64,000 nt of DNA from JAXDAY01 sp034679345 (GTDB taxonomy: Bacteria; Eisenbacteria; RBG-16-71-46; CAIMUX01; VGJL01): positions 62,001 through 126,000 of the forward strand of contig JAXDAY010000013.1 in assembly GCA_034679345.1 (NCBI GenBank), read 5' to 3'. The translations under genes and the position numbers were made by a program. How positions within the stretch are numbered: position 1 is the first letter of the stretch; every line of letters starts with the position of its first letter. The notes beneath the pieces are model-generated. The model saw only the letters and a program-made list of their open reading frames with translations. It had not been told where the DNA came from and did not search any database. This document shows positions 34,675 through 43,633 of this stretch, piece after piece.

Positions 34675-37600
34675 CCTCCGCCTCCTCTCGTCCGCGTCTG
34701 CACCTCCCCGCAGGGAGCGTCCGGCACCTCCGGAGTCAGGGGAAAGCGACGCCGCGTCTCCTCCATGCAGGCCGCGAGCGCGCCGACCGGGCGCATCTGC
34801 AGCAGCCGAAGGGAGGATCCTTCGAACGCAAACTCGATGTCGAGCGGCATGCCAAGGGCTTCCTCGAGCGCGACGGCCGCGCCCACCACCTCCAGGAGCT
34901 CCGCGTACTCCAGCGCGGGCCGCAGCCGCTCGTGGTAGAGGGTCTCCACACGGATCGTCCCGCCGCCGGAACGTTCATCGAAGACAACCTTCTCCCGCTT
35001 CTCGGCGGTCGCATAGCGGAATCGCAGCGGGCCTCGAGCGAGGTCTCCCGTCTTCTCCACAACGACCCAGTCGGCCTCGACCGAGCCCGATACGATCCCT
35101 TCACCGATCCCGAGGCCCGCGTTGAGGAGGATCTCATCGTCGCGCCGCGAGGCCAGGTGAATCGTCTGGAGCACGCCGGAGACGCGCGACCAGCAGATGC
35201 GCTGCACGAGGACTCCGCCGCCGATCCCCCCTTCGATCGCGCCGAAGATCGCGCGGTTGTGGATCGCGCGGGACGTCCAGAGCCCGGCCCACACGCCGCG
35301 GATCGCGCGCAGGAGCTCGCTCTCGCCGCGGATGAAGAGGAAGGTCTCGAACTCGCCGGCGCGCGGGGCTGTCTCGGTGTCCTCCTCGCGGCCAGAGGAG
35401 CGCACCGCGACGAACGCCTCGCCTCCAGCCGTCGATTCAGCGCCGATCGCCTCGGCGTCGCCCAGCGCGCGGTAGGCCGCCAGAATCTCCCGCGCGATCT
35501 CCCAGGGCGGCTGTACCACTTCCCAGAGCCTGCGAATCCGAGACGCCTTCTGCGAATCGCTCAGGTCCTTCGCCCGCTCGACCGACTCGATCTCTTGCGC
35601 GAGCTTGGCCTGGCCGGGTCCGACCGGCCGTTCGAGAACCTCGCGGAAAGCCGCGTCGGAGACGACGAACCAATCCGGCACCCTTCCGGGACCGAGGATC
35701 CGCTCGACCTCCGCGAGATTGGAGGCTTTCGAGCCCGTGAGCTGGCGAATCTCCTCGCCGCCATGCTCGAGACGGAGAATGCGAAGCCCCGAGGCGGCGG
35801 CCAGTCTTGCGCGATCGAATCGTTCGAGATCCCGCAGCCGCGCATCGAAGAGCGGGTCCGGCCTCGCCCCGAGCAACGAGTTGATCCTCGCGATCCTGCG
35901 GAGTCGATGGCGAAGGGTGGGATCATCCTGCGCCGGCGGCTCTTCGATCGAGGCCAGCAAGTCCGCGCGCAGGCGACGGAGCCGCTCGCGCGCGAGGGAA
36001 TCGAGATCGACGGAGGGCTCGATGGCCGGAGCCGCGATCCCGGCGAGCCTCTCCCGCGGGCGCAGGGCCTCGAGCCGAAGGGAGATCACTTCGTAGAGAT
36101 CCTCAGCGGCGGGGATTCTCGTGGCCGCCTCGAGCTCGCGTGTGCGCCAGATCCTCTCGAGGTCGCAGCGGGCCGTCTCGATCATCGCGCGCGCCGATTC
36201 CCCGATCTCTGGCTCGTCGAGAAGAAGGGAGAGCAGTTTCTCCTTCTCCCCACGAAGCCCCTCCAAGGCCCCTTCCGAGAAGAGGATCTCCTCGACGGCG
36301 TAGCGGACCAGGACCGGATCGCGCAGTCGCGCGAAGAGCCGCTCCATCTGATGAAGCAAGCGCAGCCTGCGCCCCCTCTGCTCGAGGAGGCTGCCGGCGT
36401 CCTGCTCCCGGGAAAGATTGTGGCCCGCCTCGGCGAGGCCCCGCAATCCATCGTGGAGCGCGATCGCGTCGGGCTCCTGGCCCAGGATCCTCAGGCTCCC
36501 CTCCTCGACATCGAGCGTCGCCAGATCCCCGTCGCGCAACCGCTCCTCGCGTTCGATGAGATCGTGCCGGACGACCACATCGAGATCGCCCACGCGCTCC
36601 CGCTCCTCCCTGAAGTCGGTGGCCCGGTAGAGAAGCTCGCCCGGCGGCGGCGCGGAGGAATCCCATCGGGCCTCGATCATCATCGCGGGCTTGCGGAACT
36701 GAAGCGCCAGAAGGCCCGCATGGCTCAGGATCCCGCCCCCGGTCGTGACGATCCCTGCGGCGTGGTAGAGGTGCGCGTTGTCCTCCGGGCGCAGGAGCGC
36801 CGCGACGAGGATGGCGCCCTCGAGCTCCTCGGGCCTGCGATTCGAGGTGCCCAGCCGAACGATCCCCGTCGTGCGGCCCGGCGAGGCGCGCACTCCGCCG
36901 ATCGTCCTCTCCCCGGGCAATGCCCGCGGCGGAGGATGGAGACTGCGCTCGCGAAAGAGACGACGCGTTTGCTCCGGCTCGCCCTCTTCGACGATCGGAT
37001 CGGCGCCCGCGGTCAGGTAACGCAACGAGCGGAGGATCGATGCAGCCTCGCCCGGGGCGATCTCACACGCCCCGTCACCCGCGGCGGCGGTATCGCAGCG
37101 CGAGAGCAGCGCGAGGCGGATCACCCCCGCCGCGTCCCGCAGGACATGCCAGACCGCCTCCTCGCCCAGGAGCGCCATCGAAGCGGTCTGCACTTCATAT
37201 CCTTGCACGCTCCCGGTCGTGCGGAACCGCATACCCCGCTCGAGCGGGAGAATCAAGCGAGCGAGCCGGATCGATCGAACGAGCGCCTCTCCCCCCGCAG
37301 TGAGGATCTCGGCGAAGCGCGTCGGCGCCGCGGCGCGTTCGATTCCAGCCGTTGGCGCGCCTTCGCGCCGCATGAACAACCCTGCCGTGGAGAAGGGCGA
37401 GAACCCCTCGGGCGGCGGGGCGGGGAATCGGTCCCGGTACGGCAGCAGGCCGCTCCAGGCGATCTCGCGATCCCCCGACGGTTCAGGCGCAAGCCGCTCG
37501 AGGATCCCGAGGCGGTCGGCCGTGAGGACGGGCGCGATCGGCAGGGCTCCCCACGCGGCGAAACGTTCGGCCCAGGCGTCGGAGACGAGCCGCCTCGCCG

Positions 37601-39488
37601 GCTCGTCGAGTCGAAGCGAGCCGATCACCCAGTCCAGATCCATCAGGTGAGGCAACAGCCGGAACAGGCTCTCGGCGTGCGCGCAGAGATCGGAGAGGTC
37701 GAGGGCCCGCTCCTTGTCATAGCGGACGTGGATTCGAGTCCGGCTGACCGTGCAGTCGAACTCGAGTCTTCCCAGGAAGCGACGGATCGCGGGCAGATCG
37801 GGCGCGGGATGGGTCTCCAGCTCGTTCTTGCTCACGCCGTAGTACTCGAGATCGATCATGCCGCCGCGCAGGGGCGGGGCGAAATCGATCCGCAGAAACG
37901 CCGGATGGCTGCCGTAGGCGACGTAGTAGTGGACCTCGTTGCCGTAGCAAAAGGCCTTCACCTCGGGCGTCGATGCGCCTCCGTGCAGGAGATGGAGGAG
38001 GAGCCCCTCCGCGACGATCCGCACCGCGTAGGGAACCGCGCGGGGCTCGCCTGCCGGCGGCTCGAAGTCGATGTACTGGATGGCTCGGGCGTGCGCGAGG
38101 ATCCTATCCCGCGAGGCGACGATCAGATCCAGCGTCCGGTTCGTGGCTCGATCTCCCTCCACGAGACGAAAGCCCAGCTGCAGCCCCTTCTGATGGAGAT
38201 AGCGCTTCAGCCCGTGCAGCGTGGTCACCTCTCCGAGGTGTCGGGGATCCTCGAACATCTGGATCCGGCGCGTGAGCTCGAGCGAGAGCGGGAAATCTCC
38301 TTCCTGCGCCGCAAGAAGCTCTGAGATCCGCGCGCGGAGCTCGGCGTAGCGCTCCGGCAGGCGCGCGCACTCCTCATCGAAGTCCCCGAAAAGACCCACG
38401 AAGTCGCCCACGATACGATCCATCGAGTCGCGGATCCGCTCGACCTGCTCCCGGGTGAGAGCCGAGAGACTCAAGAACTCCGCGAGCGCCTCGGCGTGAG
38501 CGAGGTTGTAGTCCCGGAAGCGCGCCACCGCGTCGTTTCTCTCGGCGTGGGTCGGGGATTCTCCGAGCCGGCCACCGAGGGTCGCGATGCAGTAACGCTC
38601 CTCCCCCAGAGACGCTCCCGGGAGCGATCGCAGGGCCTCTAGCTGTTCGGCGGCGACATAGAGCGGCAGCGACCCCTCCCGTCGGATCTCGATCAGCTTT
38701 CGCGACTCCAGGCCGAATGCGACTCTTCCCCAGCCGACCCGCGCGATCGCTTCGCGCAGGAGGCGTTCTCCGCAGATCGACTCCGCTCGCTGAAGCGCGT
38801 CGAGCGTCTCCGGCGCCAGCCCTCCCGGCGGCGCGAGATCGAGGAGCTCGCTGTGGGTCGCGCCTGCGTATGCCAGGTGGGGTCCCAGGAAGCGCGCCGC
38901 GTCGCGCCCGATCAGCCGCTCGACGCGGGCGGAGGGGATGCGCTGGCCTGAGCGATCGAGAATCGCCGCGGCGAGGCGCCGGATCGCGTACGTGCGGCCG
39001 TTCAGGTAGAGATCGACCGGCGGGGAGTCGCCGGGCATGCCGGGCGGCGCCGAGTACCGCCCCACGAGGCGTGCCGCGCGATCCAGGCAATCGCCATCGA
39101 GTTCCTCTCCACCCGCCGGAAGGAGCCCCGACGCCAGGCGCGAGACGACCGTCTCGTCCACCGCGAGGCGTCCGTCGCCGGCAAGCCGGTCGGCGAGATC
39201 CAGGCTCTGCAGCCGCAACTGGCGATCGCGGCATCGGAGCATCCCCTGCAGCCAGGGCCAGGGATCTTCCGCGCGCATGGCGAAGTCCGCTACCAAGGGG
39301 AACAGGGCGGCGGCGATCCGGCCGGATCGCTTCTCCAGGAGGGCTACGAGACGAGCGGCCTCCGCTGGAACCTCCCCTTCCCCGTAGCCGCTTCGGATCG
39401 AATCGACGGCCGCCCTGACCCTCTCGGGCCGTCCGAGGGCGACCTCGAACTCCGCTTCGATCGCGCGCACAAGGGATTCGATCGTCAT
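34671..39488 (-). CDS. Large PEP-synthase-related protein with permuted domains
   Basis: A 1605-residue cytosolic protein. The first 800 or so residues are not recognised. A swivelling phosphohistidine domain follows ('TTGGGILSHAGLL', His at about residue 920). A helical stretch leads to an ATP-grasp domain of the pyruvate phosphate dikinase/PEP synthase type (about 1250-1590): 'GSKASNLAEV', 'VAVRSSGREEDTE', 'LNAGLGIGEGIVSG' and the end 'LRLLQMRPVGA'. In classical PEP synthase the order is ATP-grasp, His domain, then a PEP-binding TIM barrel; here the order is reversed and no barrel is seen. It therefore may not make PEP. A promoter lies 10 bases before the ATG, and it is coupled to malic enzyme. 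Confidence 0.82.
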   Translation of the reverse strand: MTIESLVRAIEAEFEVALGRPERVRAAVDSIRSGYGEGEVPAEAARLVALLEKRSGRIAAALFPLVADFAMRAEDPWPWLQGMLRCRDRQLRLQSLDLADRLAGDGRLAVDETVVSRLASGLLPAGGEELDGDCLDRAARLVGRYSAPPGMPGDSPPVDLYLNGRTYAIRRLAAAILDRSGQRIPSARVERLIGRDAARFLGPHLAYAGATHSELLDLAPPGGLAPETLDALQRAESICGERLLREAIARVGWGRVAFGLESRKLIEIRREGSLPLYVAAEQLEALRSLPGASLGEERYCIATLGGRLGESPTHAERNDAVARFRDYNLAHAEALAEFLSLSALTREQVERIRDSMDRIVGDFVGLFGDFDEECARLPERYAELRARISELLAAQEGDFPLSLELTRRIQMFEDPRHLGEVTTLHGLKRYLHQKGLQLGFRLVEGDRATNRTLDLIVASRDRILAHARAIQYIDFEPPAGEPRAVPYAVRIVAEGLLLHLLHGGASTPEVKAFCYGNEVHYYVAYGSHPAFLRIDFAPPLRGGMIDLEYYGVSKNELETHPAPDLPAIRRFLGRLEFDCTVSRTRIHVRYDKERALDLSDLCAHAESLFRLLPHLMDLDWVIGSLRLDEPARRLVSDAWAERFAAWGALPIAPVLTADRLGILERLAPEPSGDREIAWSGLLPYRDRFPAPPPEGFSPFSTAGLFMRREGAPTAGIERAAAPTRFAEILTAGGEALVRSIRLARLILPLERGMRFRTTGSVQGYEVQTASMALLGEEAVWHVLRDAAGVIRLALLSRCDTAAAGDGACEIAPGEAASILRSLRYLTAGADPIVEEGEPEQTRRLFRERSLHPPPRALPGERTIGGVRASPGRTTGIVRLGTSNRRPEELEGAILVAALLRPEDNAHLYHAAGIVTTGGGILSHAGLLALQFRKPAMMIEARWDSSAPPPGELLYRATDFREERERVGDLDVVVRHDLIEREERLRDGDLATLDVEEGSLRILGQEPDAIALHDGLRGLAEAGHNLSREQDAGSLLEQRGRRLRLLHQMERLFARLRDPVLVRYAVEEILFSEGALEGLRGEKEKLLSLLLDEPEIGESARAMIETARCDLERIWRTRELEAATRIPAAEDLYEVISLRLEALRPRERLAGIAAPAIEPSVDLDSLARERLRRLRADLLASIEEPPAQDDPTLRHRLRRIARINSLLGARPDPLFDARLRDLERFDRARLAAASGLRILRLEHGGEEIRQLTGSKASNLAEVERILGPGRVPDWFVVSDAAFREVLERPVGPGQAKLAQEIESVERAKDLSDSQKASRIRRLWEVVQPPWEIAREILAAYRALGDAEAIGAESTAGGEAFVAVRSSGREEDTETAPRAGEFETFLFIRGESELLRAIRGVWAGLWTSRAIHNRAIFGAIEGGIGGGVLVQRICWSRVSGVLQTIHLASRRDDEILLNAGLGIGEGIVSGSVEADWVVVEKTGDLARGPLRFRYATAEKREKVVFDERSGGGTIRVETLYHERLRPALEYAELLEVVGAAVALEEALGMPLDIEFAFEGSSLRLLQMRPVGALAACMEETRRRFPLTPEVPDAPCGEVQTRTRGGGG

Positions 39489-39497
39489 CGGAACCGG

Positions 39498-39526
39498 ATC
39501 CTAGCTCTCGCCTCTAACTTCGTCAA
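39498..39526 (-). promoter_or_regulatory. Promoter for the PEP-synthase-like/malic enzyme operon
   Basis: On the minus strand TTGACG, 17 bases, TAGGAT, then 9 bases to the ATG at 39488. Both boxes are good, and the distance implies a leaderless or nearly leaderless mRNA. This is the best-supported leaderless case in the window. Confidence 0.6.
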
Positions 39527-39557
39527 ACACTCGCAGATCGATGATTCATGCGGCGGA

Positions 39558-39585
39558 TGAACGTCCGGCCCGGAGAAGCTACAAT
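39558..39585 (+). promoter_or_regulatory. Probable promoter for the 2-oxoacid dehydrogenase E1 gene
   Basis: TGAACG, 16 bases, TACAAT on the plus strand. The start codon at 39631 has an AAGGAG ribosome binding site, so this transcript has a normal leader. Confidence 0.45.
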
Positions 39586-39630
39586 CCAATGTTGCGCGCG
39601 CAATGATGACCGAAAGGAGAACAAAGCGAG

Positions 39631-41757
39631 ATGGCGTCTCCACGCAAGACGACGAAGACCGCGGGCGCGGCCAAGACTGCGATCCCCCGGCAGGATCGGG
39701 ATCTCTACGAGAAGCTCTGGCTCGTGCGCGAGTTCGACGAGCGAGTCTCGATCCTGCACAAGCAAGGCAAGATCGTGGGCGGAGCATACTCGGGACGCGG
39801 CCAGGAAGCGATCCAGGTGGGAGCCTGCCAGATCCTCGTGGAAGGTGACGTCATCTTTCCGCTGCACCGGGACCTGGGAGTCCCGCTCCTGCGCGGAGTC
39901 GATCCCGGGAGCTTCGTCGCGCAGCTACTTGGCCGCCGCGACGGCCTCTCTGGCGGTCGCGACTCGTTCCTGCACTCCGGCGATCCGCGACACGGCGTGA
40001 TCGGCGCGACCAGCATGCTCGCGGCGACCCTTCCCGTGGCCGCTGGGGTGGCGCTCGCCTACAAGCTGAAGAAGCGCCCCCACATCGCAGTCGCCCTCTT
40101 CGGCGAGGGTTCGACGAGCCGGGGCGATTTCCACGAGGCGCTGAACTTCGCCGGGATCCACAAGCTGCCGGTGCTCTTCGTCTGCGAGAACAACTACTAC
40201 GCCTACTCGACCCCGACGAGGCTGCAGATGCCGGTCGAGACGGTGGCGGAGCGAGCCGAGGCCTATGGGATGCGCGGCGTTCGCGTCAATGGCAATGACC
40301 TTCTGCGCGTGCTGAACGTCATGGAGGACTGCGCGCGGCGCGCCCGCTCCGGCGAGGGACCGGCGCTGATCGAGTGCCTCACCTACCGCATCCACGGCCA
40401 CTCGGAACACGATCCGGCGCGCTATCGGGCGGAGGACGAGCTGACGGAGTGGTCGGGACGCGATCCGATCGAGCTCTTCGAGCTCCACCTCTCGAAGCGC
40501 GGACACGACGTGCCCGCGCTGCGCGAGGAGGTGCGCGACCGCGTGCGCGCGATCGCGGATCAGGCGATCGCATTCGCCGAGGCGAGCCCCCTGCCCGAGC
40601 CCGCCGACGCGTACGGCGCGATCTGGGCGGATCCGGTCGAGCTGCCATTGCCTCCCGCTCCGGCCGGCGAATCGCAGGCGGCCGCGGCGGAAGCGGAAAG
40701 CGAGGGCCTTCCGGTTCGCTCCCAGCTGCCGGAGGGCACGATGAGCTGGGTCGTCTCGGAGCGCGCGCCCGCGCCCAAGGAGGGTTCGAGCTACATCGAG
40801 GCGATCCGCCTTGCGCTCGACGAGGAGATGGCCTCCGACCCGAACGTGATCCTCCTGGGAGAGGACATCGGCTCCCTGGGGGGCGCCTTCGGAGTCACGA
40901 AGGGCTTGATCGAGAAGTACGGCGAGGAGCGGGTGATCGATACGCCCATCTCCGAGTCGCTCATCATCGGCGCTTCCGTCGGGGCGGGGATCGCAGGGAT
41001 GCGGCCGGTCGCCGAGATGCAGTTCGCCGACTTCATCTCGTGCGGCTTCGACCAGCTGGTCAACACGGCCGCGACGATGAGTTACCGCCACGCAGGGAAG
41101 GTTCCGGCGCGGATCGTCGTGCGCGCTCCCGCCGGAGCGCGGATCCACGGCGGGCTGTTCCATTCGCAGAACGTCGAGTCGTTCTTCCTCTCCACTCCCG
41201 GAATCAAGATCGTCGCGGCCTCAACGGCCGCCGACGCGCGCGGCCTGTTGCGCTCGGCGATCCGCGACGACAACCCGGTGATCTTCCTCGAATACAAGTA
41301 CCTCTACCGCAGGGAGAAATCGGATCTCGCGGCCGTATCGCCCATGGTGCCGATCGGAGTGGCCGCGATGCGCCGGGAGGGCTCGGATCTCACGATCCTG
41401 ACCTATGGGCCGACGCTCCCCATCTGTCTCGAGGCGGCCGGAACGTTGGCGGCCGAGGGAACCGAGGCGGAGGTGATGGATCTGCGCACGCTGAAGCCTC
41501 TCGACATGGATGCGATCCGCCGCTCGATCGGCCGGACGGGGAGGCTCTTGATCGTCCACGAGGATCGCCGCTTCTGCGGGATCGGAGCGGAGATCGCGGC
41601 GCGCGTCTCCGAGGAGATGTTCGATTCCCTCGACGCGCCGATCCTGCGTGTCGCCACTCCGGATGTGCACTATCCCTATAGTCCACCGCTCGAGGAGGAG
41701 GTTCTGCCGAGTGTCGAGAAGGTGCTCGAGGCGGCGAGGAAGCTCGTCCGCTACTAG
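39631..41757 (+). CDS. Fused alpha-beta E1 of a 2-oxoacid (branched-chain or pyruvate) dehydrogenase
   Basis: A 708-residue thiamine-diphosphate enzyme made of E1-alpha (about residues 25-350) and E1-beta (about 385-705). The ThDP motif is 'GEGSTSRGDFHEALNFAG' to 'ENNYYAYST'. The beta part has 'LGEDIGSLGGAFGVT', 'DTPISESLIIGASVG' and 'PAGARIHGGLFHSQN'. It decarboxylates a 2-oxoacid and hands the acyl group to a lipoyl E2, which is not encoded here. The linker (about 340-385) is Pro/Ala/Glu-rich. 'LFCEN' and the alpha helices resemble branched-chain E1 more than classical pyruvate E1, so I keep the substrate open. Confidence 0.9.
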   Translation: MASPRKTTKTAGAAKTAIPRQDRDLYEKLWLVREFDERVSILHKQGKIVGGAYSGRGQEAIQVGACQILVEGDVIFPLHRDLGVPLLRGVDPGSFVAQLLGRRDGLSGGRDSFLHSGDPRHGVIGATSMLAATLPVAAGVALAYKLKKRPHIAVALFGEGSTSRGDFHEALNFAGIHKLPVLFVCENNYYAYSTPTRLQMPVETVAERAEAYGMRGVRVNGNDLLRVLNVMEDCARRARSGEGPALIECLTYRIHGHSEHDPARYRAEDELTEWSGRDPIELFELHLSKRGHDVPALREEVRDRVRAIADQAIAFAEASPLPEPADAYGAIWADPVELPLPPAPAGESQAAAAEAESEGLPVRSQLPEGTMSWVVSERAPAPKEGSSYIEAIRLALDEEMASDPNVILLGEDIGSLGGAFGVTKGLIEKYGEERVIDTPISESLIIGASVGAGIAGMRPVAEMQFADFISCGFDQLVNTAATMSYRHAGKVPARIVVRAPAGARIHGGLFHSQNVESFFLSTPGIKIVAASTAADARGLLRSAIRDDNPVIFLEYKYLYRREKSDLAAVSPMVPIGVAAMRREGSDLTILTYGPTLPICLEAAGTLAAEGTEAEVMDLRTLKPLDMDAIRRSIGRTGRLLIVHEDRRFCGIGAEIAARVSEEMFDSLDAPILRVATPDVHYPYSPPLEEEVLPSVEKVLEAARKLVRY

Positions 41758-41789
41758 CGATCCACCCACGAGATGCAAGAGGAGACGCG

Positions 41790-42488
41790 ATGATTCGATT
41801 CCGACCTGCCGGTGAGCGCGGTCACTTCGACCATGGGTGGCTCGACACCCGCCACACATTCTCCTTCGCCGACTATTACGATCCCGCGCATATGGGTTTC
41901 CGCGTGCTTCGCGTCATCAACGAGGACCTGGTGGCGCCGGGTCGGGGCTTCCCCATGCATCCGCACCGGGACATGGAGATCATCACCTACATCGTCGATG
42001 GGGCCCTGGAACACAAGGACAGCATGGGCAACGGGTCGATCATCCGACCCGGCGACGCGCAGAGGATGAGCGCGGGCACGGGGGTCTTCCATAGCGAGTT
42101 CAATCCCTCGAGCGACGGACCGGTCCACCTCCTCCAGATCTGGCTCCTCCCGGAGCGCAAGGGGATCGATCCGAGCTACGAGCAGAAGAGCTTCTCCGAC
42201 GAGGCCAGAACGGGACGGCTCTGCCTGCTCGCATCCAGGGACGCAAGGAACGGCTCGATCCGGATCCACCAGTCGGTCGATCTCTACGCGGCGATCCTCG
42301 CGGCGGGCGCGACGCTCGAGCATCGGCTCGAGAGCGACCGGCACGCGTGGCTTCAGGTCGTGAAGGGAAGCGTGGCTCTAAACGGCGCGGATCTCGCTGT
42401 CTCCGACGGCGCGGCGGTGAGCGACGAGGATGTGCTATCGATCCGCGCGGGCAAGGACGCCGAGATCCTGCTCTTCGATCTTCCTTGA
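41790..42488 (+). CDS. Pirin family protein (YhhW-like)
   Basis: A 232-residue bicupin. 'FRPAGERGHFDHGWLDTRHTFS' type start, 'GRGFPMHPHRDMEIITYIVDG' and 'LEHKDSMGNGSIIRPGDAQRM' followed by 'HSEFNPS' contain the metal-binding His residues and Glu of the N-terminal cupin. The C-terminal cupin lacks clear ligands. YhhW-type pirins can act as quercetin dioxygenases in vitro, though the native substrate is unknown. AGAGGAG precedes the ATG, 32 bases after the E1 stop, so the two may be cotranscribed. Confidence 0.92.
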   Translation: MIRFRPAGERGHFDHGWLDTRHTFSFADYYDPAHMGFRVLRVINEDLVAPGRGFPMHPHRDMEIITYIVDGALEHKDSMGNGSIIRPGDAQRMSAGTGVFHSEFNPSSDGPVHLLQIWLLPERKGIDPSYEQKSFSDEARTGRLCLLASRDARNGSIRIHQSVDLYAAILAAGATLEHRLESDRHAWLQVVKGSVALNGADLAVSDGAAVSDEDVLSIRAGKDAEILLFDLP

Positions 42489-42525
42489 CTCCGCGAGGCG
42501 GCGCCGGGAACGCGGGGCGCTTCGC

Positions 42526-43086
42526 CTACTCGGCGATGCGGCCCTGCCCGGCGAGCAGGCGAAGCAGCCGCTCCGCCTCCTCCCGCGCCACGACCCGGTA
42601 GGCCGGCCGGCGCGCCGCCGCGTAGCGCGCGGAGTGGTGAACCGCGGGATATCCGAGACGCGAGAGCCGCGCATCGAGCGAGTCGTAGGCGCTGGCCTCG
42701 AATCGACTTCCCCGCGCGCGGATCCTCTCGCCGACTTCTTCCCAGGTCAGGCGGAAACGTGCCGAATCTCGCGGGGCGGCGCCGGACCGCAGGAATGCGG
42801 CGAGCAAGCTGTCGATCGATCCGCCGCGATCTCTGTAGCCGCGCAGATGGAGGCGGACGAAGGGGGCGCCCCGGATCTCGGTCACCAGGAGCGTGTCGCC
42901 CGGCGCCGCCGGCCCGAGGCCGGCCCACTCCGCGCGCAGGTAGCGCTCCGCGATCTCCCGGCTGGGGATGGCGTGCTCCGGCCCCAGGAAGGATTGGTGC
43001 ACCGCCTTGTAGAGATCCTGCAGTTCCGCAAAAGGCTCCTCGAGCAGAGGTCCTGCGAGGACAAGAAGGACGAGCACGAGGATCAT
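42526..43086 (-). CDS. Exported protein of unknown function, last gene of the redox/two-component operon
   Basis: A 186-residue protein with a short hydrophobic N-terminal segment ('MILVLVLLVLAGPLLEEP') that is a signal peptide or anchor. The rest is soluble, rich in Arg, Leu and Glu, without cysteines or a motif I recognise. Its ATG overlaps the archaemetzincin stop by four bases (ATGA), so it is translationally coupled. The partner could be a substrate, inhibitor or periplasmic companion of the upstream system. Confidence 0.7.
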   Translation of the reverse strand: MILVLVLLVLAGPLLEEPFAELQDLYKAVHQSFLGPEHAIPSREIAERYLRAEWAGLGPAAPGDTLLVTEIRGAPFVRLHLRGYRDRGGSIDSLLAAFLRSGAAPRDSARFRLTWEEVGERIRARGSRFEASAYDSLDARLSRLGYPAVHHSARYAAARRPAYRVVAREEAERLLRLLAGQGRIAE

Positions 43087-43628
43087 CGGTCGTATCCTCG
43101 ATCCGCGGTTTCCAGCCGCGTGGCGCAGTTCGGACAGAAGCGATCCCCCTTGATGTCGACCTCCTCCACGGAGCTCGAAAAGCGCATCACGCAGCCGTAG
43201 TCGTCGCAGTGGACCAGCCCGAGGGTGTGCCCCAGCTCGTGAATGGCTTCCTTCTCCGCGCGCCGGTAGAGAAGATCCGGGTCTTCGTCCTCTCCGTAGT
43301 AGGAGGATCGCAGACGGGCGAGGGAGAGCAGGGCGACCCGCCCCCCGAGCTGCGCCTCGCCGAAGACGAAGGTGAGGATCGGGATGAAGAGATCGACCTC
43401 CGCCACCCCGAGGACTTGACCGACGTGCGGCGGGTGGGCCCGCTCCAGCATCGCGAGGATCTCGGTCGAGTAGTACTGCCGGCGGCGTGGATCGAGGGCG
43501 CGATCCGGGGAGAGGGCCTCGGCGGCGATGTGGGTCGCGCAGCCCAGCGCCTCGCCCACCATGAGGGAGAGGTATTCCACCAGCGGCGCATCCACCGCGC
43601 CGACGGGGACGAGCAGCACGTTGCGCAA
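43083..43628 (-). CDS. Archaemetzincin family zinc metallopeptidase
   Basis: A 181-residue cytosolic metallopeptidase. The long zinc motif 'HELGHTLGLVHCDDYGC' then 'VM' and a downstream 'CPNC' reproduce the archaemetzincin pattern HExxHxxGxxHCxxxxCxM...CxxC, with two zinc sites. Catalytic Glu and all ligands are intact. The start is TTG at 43628, five bases after the response-regulator stop, and it overlaps the next gene by four bases. Archaemetzincins act on small peptides, with no known bacterial pathway. Its place in a sensor/regulator operon is unusual. Confidence 0.9.
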   Translation of the reverse strand: MRNVLLVPVGAVDAPLVEYLSLMVGEALGCATHIAAEALSPDRALDPRRRQYYSTEILAMLERAHPPHVGQVLGVAEVDLFIPILTFVFGEAQLGGRVALLSLARLRSSYYGEDEDPDLLYRRAEKEAIHELGHTLGLVHCDDYGCVMRFSSSVEEVDIKGDRFCPNCATRLETADRGYDR

Positions 43629-43633
43629 TGCGA

